Source: Peptostreptococcaceae bacterium (GTDB lineage Bacteria > Bacillota > Clostridia > Peptostreptococcales > Anaerovoracaceae). Taken from it: a stretch of DNA of 64,000 nt. Positions within the stretch are counted from its first letter, which is position 1. Each line of letters begins with the position of its first letter. Below the pieces are notes generated by a model. It was not told the origin of the DNA. It saw only the letters and a list, made by a program, of their open reading frames with translations, and made no database searches. Positions 62,918 through 64,000 of the stretch are shown piece after piece. Position numbers and translations under genes: made by a program. The stretch spans positions 1-64,000 of the forward strand of contig JAENWG010000001.1 in assembly GCA_016650175.1 (NCBI GenBank), given 5' to 3'.

Positions 62918-63811
62918 TTACGTAATACTCTCAACTTTATTTACAAAGTCATCAATTACTTTCATATACTTTTGAGGATTACTGTTATATGACTGTGCAT
63001 GTTTTGCTTCTTCAAATATATGAAGTTCCTTATATCCTGGATTTTCTTTACACATCATTTCAGCATTTATTTTATCTATAAATTTATCACTATCACCATG
63101 AATAAAACAAATCGGCACATAGTTTTTTCTTATAGTATCTATAGGTTTAACTTCGTTTAAATCGAATTTGTATACTAATTTACATATTACATTTGCTAAA
63201 TCAGCTACAACTCCTATTATGCGATATTTGCTTTTGGCTAACATTCTAGCCATCATCATAAAGTTAGAATATCCACAATCCGATACTACAAACTTAACCT
63301 CAGGGTTGTATTCAAGTACCATATCACTTATGGCTGCTCCCATAGATTCACCATGCAATCCTATGTAAATACTATTACCATATTTAGCTCTTGTATCTTT
63401 TATTACTTCTAATAGGTCTTTACTTTCCCTTAGCCCTAATGTTACATAGCCACTTTCATTTTCTCCATGACTTCTGACATCATATATAACTGCGCTATAA
63501 CCCAATTTTCTATATATCATTAAATACTTAACACTTGACCATCTAGTACTTTGATGACCGTGAGTTATTATGACAAATTTATTGCTGTCATTTGGTATAT
63601 ATGTAGAATGGAGTTCATAATTATCATAGGATTTAATGATATAGTCTTCTTTTTCCAACTCTTTATATCCATCTAAATTACCCTTTATACTTTCATACTT
63701 CATTGATTCTAAAGTAGTAAAGTATTTCGGATTAACCGCTACTTGTAAAAGGCTCCAGGTTACTAAAGACACAATTATAACTAGTAATAATATTAATATT
63801 ATCCAACTCAT
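62918..63811 (-). CDS. Membrane-anchored alpha/beta hydrolase
   Basis: The N-terminal helix WIILILLLVIIVSLVTWSLLQVAV anchors the protein. The catalytic part has VIITHGHQSTRWS (oxyanion region), the nucleophile elbow GLHGESMGAAI, the acid near CFIHGDSDKFID and the histidine in EEAKHAQSYNSNP. It resembles uncharacterised BAAT/DUF-type esterases of Firmicutes; the substrate is unknown. GGAGG lies eight bases before ATG 63811; the track's TTG at 63826 overlaps that site. Confidence 0.9.
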   Translation of the reverse strand: MSWIILILLLVIIVSLVTWSLLQVAVNPKYFTTLESMKYESIKGNLDGYKELEKEDYIIKSYDNYELHSTYIPNDSNKFVIITHGHQSTRWSSVKYLMIYRKLGYSAVIYDVRSHGENESGYVTLGLRESKDLLEVIKDTRAKYGNSIYIGLHGESMGAAISDMVLEYNPEVKFVVSDCGYSNFMMMARMLAKSKYRIIGVVADLANVICKLVYKFDLNEVKPIDTIRKNYVPICFIHGDSDKFIDKINAEMMCKENPGYKELHIFEEAKHAQSYNSNPQKYMKVIDDFVNKVESIT

Positions 63812-63875
63812 TTTCGTAACCTCCAATCGTCATTATATCATTAAACATCTAAAAACTATATCTATTTTAGGCTAT

Positions 63876-64000
63876 TTACATAAGCTTATCTAATATCCAT
63901 TTTTTCTTTTTTGTATAAGGTAAATATCTTATGGGAACATCAATATATGTACTTTTATCTACTATACTTTTGTAATGTGTAAAGGTATCAAAACTACTCT
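63876..64000 (-). CDS. C-terminal end of an unknown gene (runs off window)
   Basis: On the minus strand an open frame enters at the window edge and ends at TAA 63876-63878: SSFDTFTHYKSIVDKSTYID, then VPIRYLPYTKKKKWILDKLM. The Lys-rich end looks like a protein terminus. It is too short to assign a family. Confidence 0.5.
   Translation of the reverse strand, partial: SSFDTFTHYKSIVDKSTYIDVPIRYLPYTKKKKWILDKLM

Overview
The window looks like a chromosomal segment of a low-GC, Gram-positive, anaerobic member of the Clostridia (Bacillota). Evidence for this: strong GGAGG ribosome-binding sites with occasional TTG/GTG starts, a CIRCE-controlled groESL operon, Rex, a 2[4Fe-4S] ferredoxin, an FMN riboswitch upstream of an ECF riboflavin transporter (RibU), sortase remnants, and many peptidases and amidohydrolases expected of an amino-acid/peptide fermenter. 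A genus cannot be fixed from this sequence alone; a peptide-fermenting clostridial lineage is an inference.

Layout, left to right. (1) 1-6.7 kb is an accessory region. The edge of an IS3-family element has cut a dual-OB-fold-type gene in two. Next to it lie two DUF488 genes, a degraded reading frame, a second intact dual-OB paralogue and a 929-residue PHP-phosphoesterase/SMC-like ATPase (TrlF-type). The context resembles a nucleic-acid-directed defence locus. (2) 6.8-42 kb is mostly core genome: guaB-guaA, a MalY/PatB-type lyase, groES-groEL, an OGG1-type glycosylase, a P-loop/Asp23-like protein divergent from ferredoxin, acpP-rex, the t6A cluster tsaE-tsaB-rimI-tsaD with an ABC-F ATPase behind the riboswitch-controlled ribU, a PepV dipeptidase, a NifU-domain protein, an orphan binding lipoprotein, and metG-tatD-tilS-ftsH-pucR-coaX-dusB. 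An aspartate kinase follows. (3) 36.2-43.5 kb is a TetR-controlled lipid/glycerol-type operon: GlpA-like dehydrogenase with a BON-like N-terminus, a two-dinucleotide-domain oxidoreductase, DUF1667, FGGY kinase, and an alkyl-DHAP-synthase-like flavoprotein. The steps fit a hypothetical alkylglycerol (ether lipid) breakdown route.

(4) 43.5-53.5 kb is a mosaic island on the opposite strand. ISL3-family remnants and two 320-bp direct repeats surround aspD-aspT (aspartate decarboxylation coupled to aspartate/alanine exchange), an OPT-family transporter, a small PqqD/RRE-like protein and a second PepV. At its right end a sortase tail plus two tiny hydrophobic peptide genes is duplicated. One sortase tail is fused in frame to a copied aspD promoter and start. 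(5) 53.5-64 kb returns to the minus strand: DsrE-like, flavodoxin-like and RidA proteins, a PAP2 phosphatase, and a set of M20 peptidases/amidohydrolases with a YfcC-type carrier. That set includes an N-acyl-D-amino-acid deacylase-like gene broken by what looks like a single missing base.

Genes work together in recognisable modules: GTP synthesis, chaperonin, t6A tRNA modification plus tRNA lysidine and dihydrouridine synthesis, proton-motive aspartate metabolism, and uptake/cleavage of peptides and N-substituted amino acids. All calls come from reading the translations and DNA; no database search was run.
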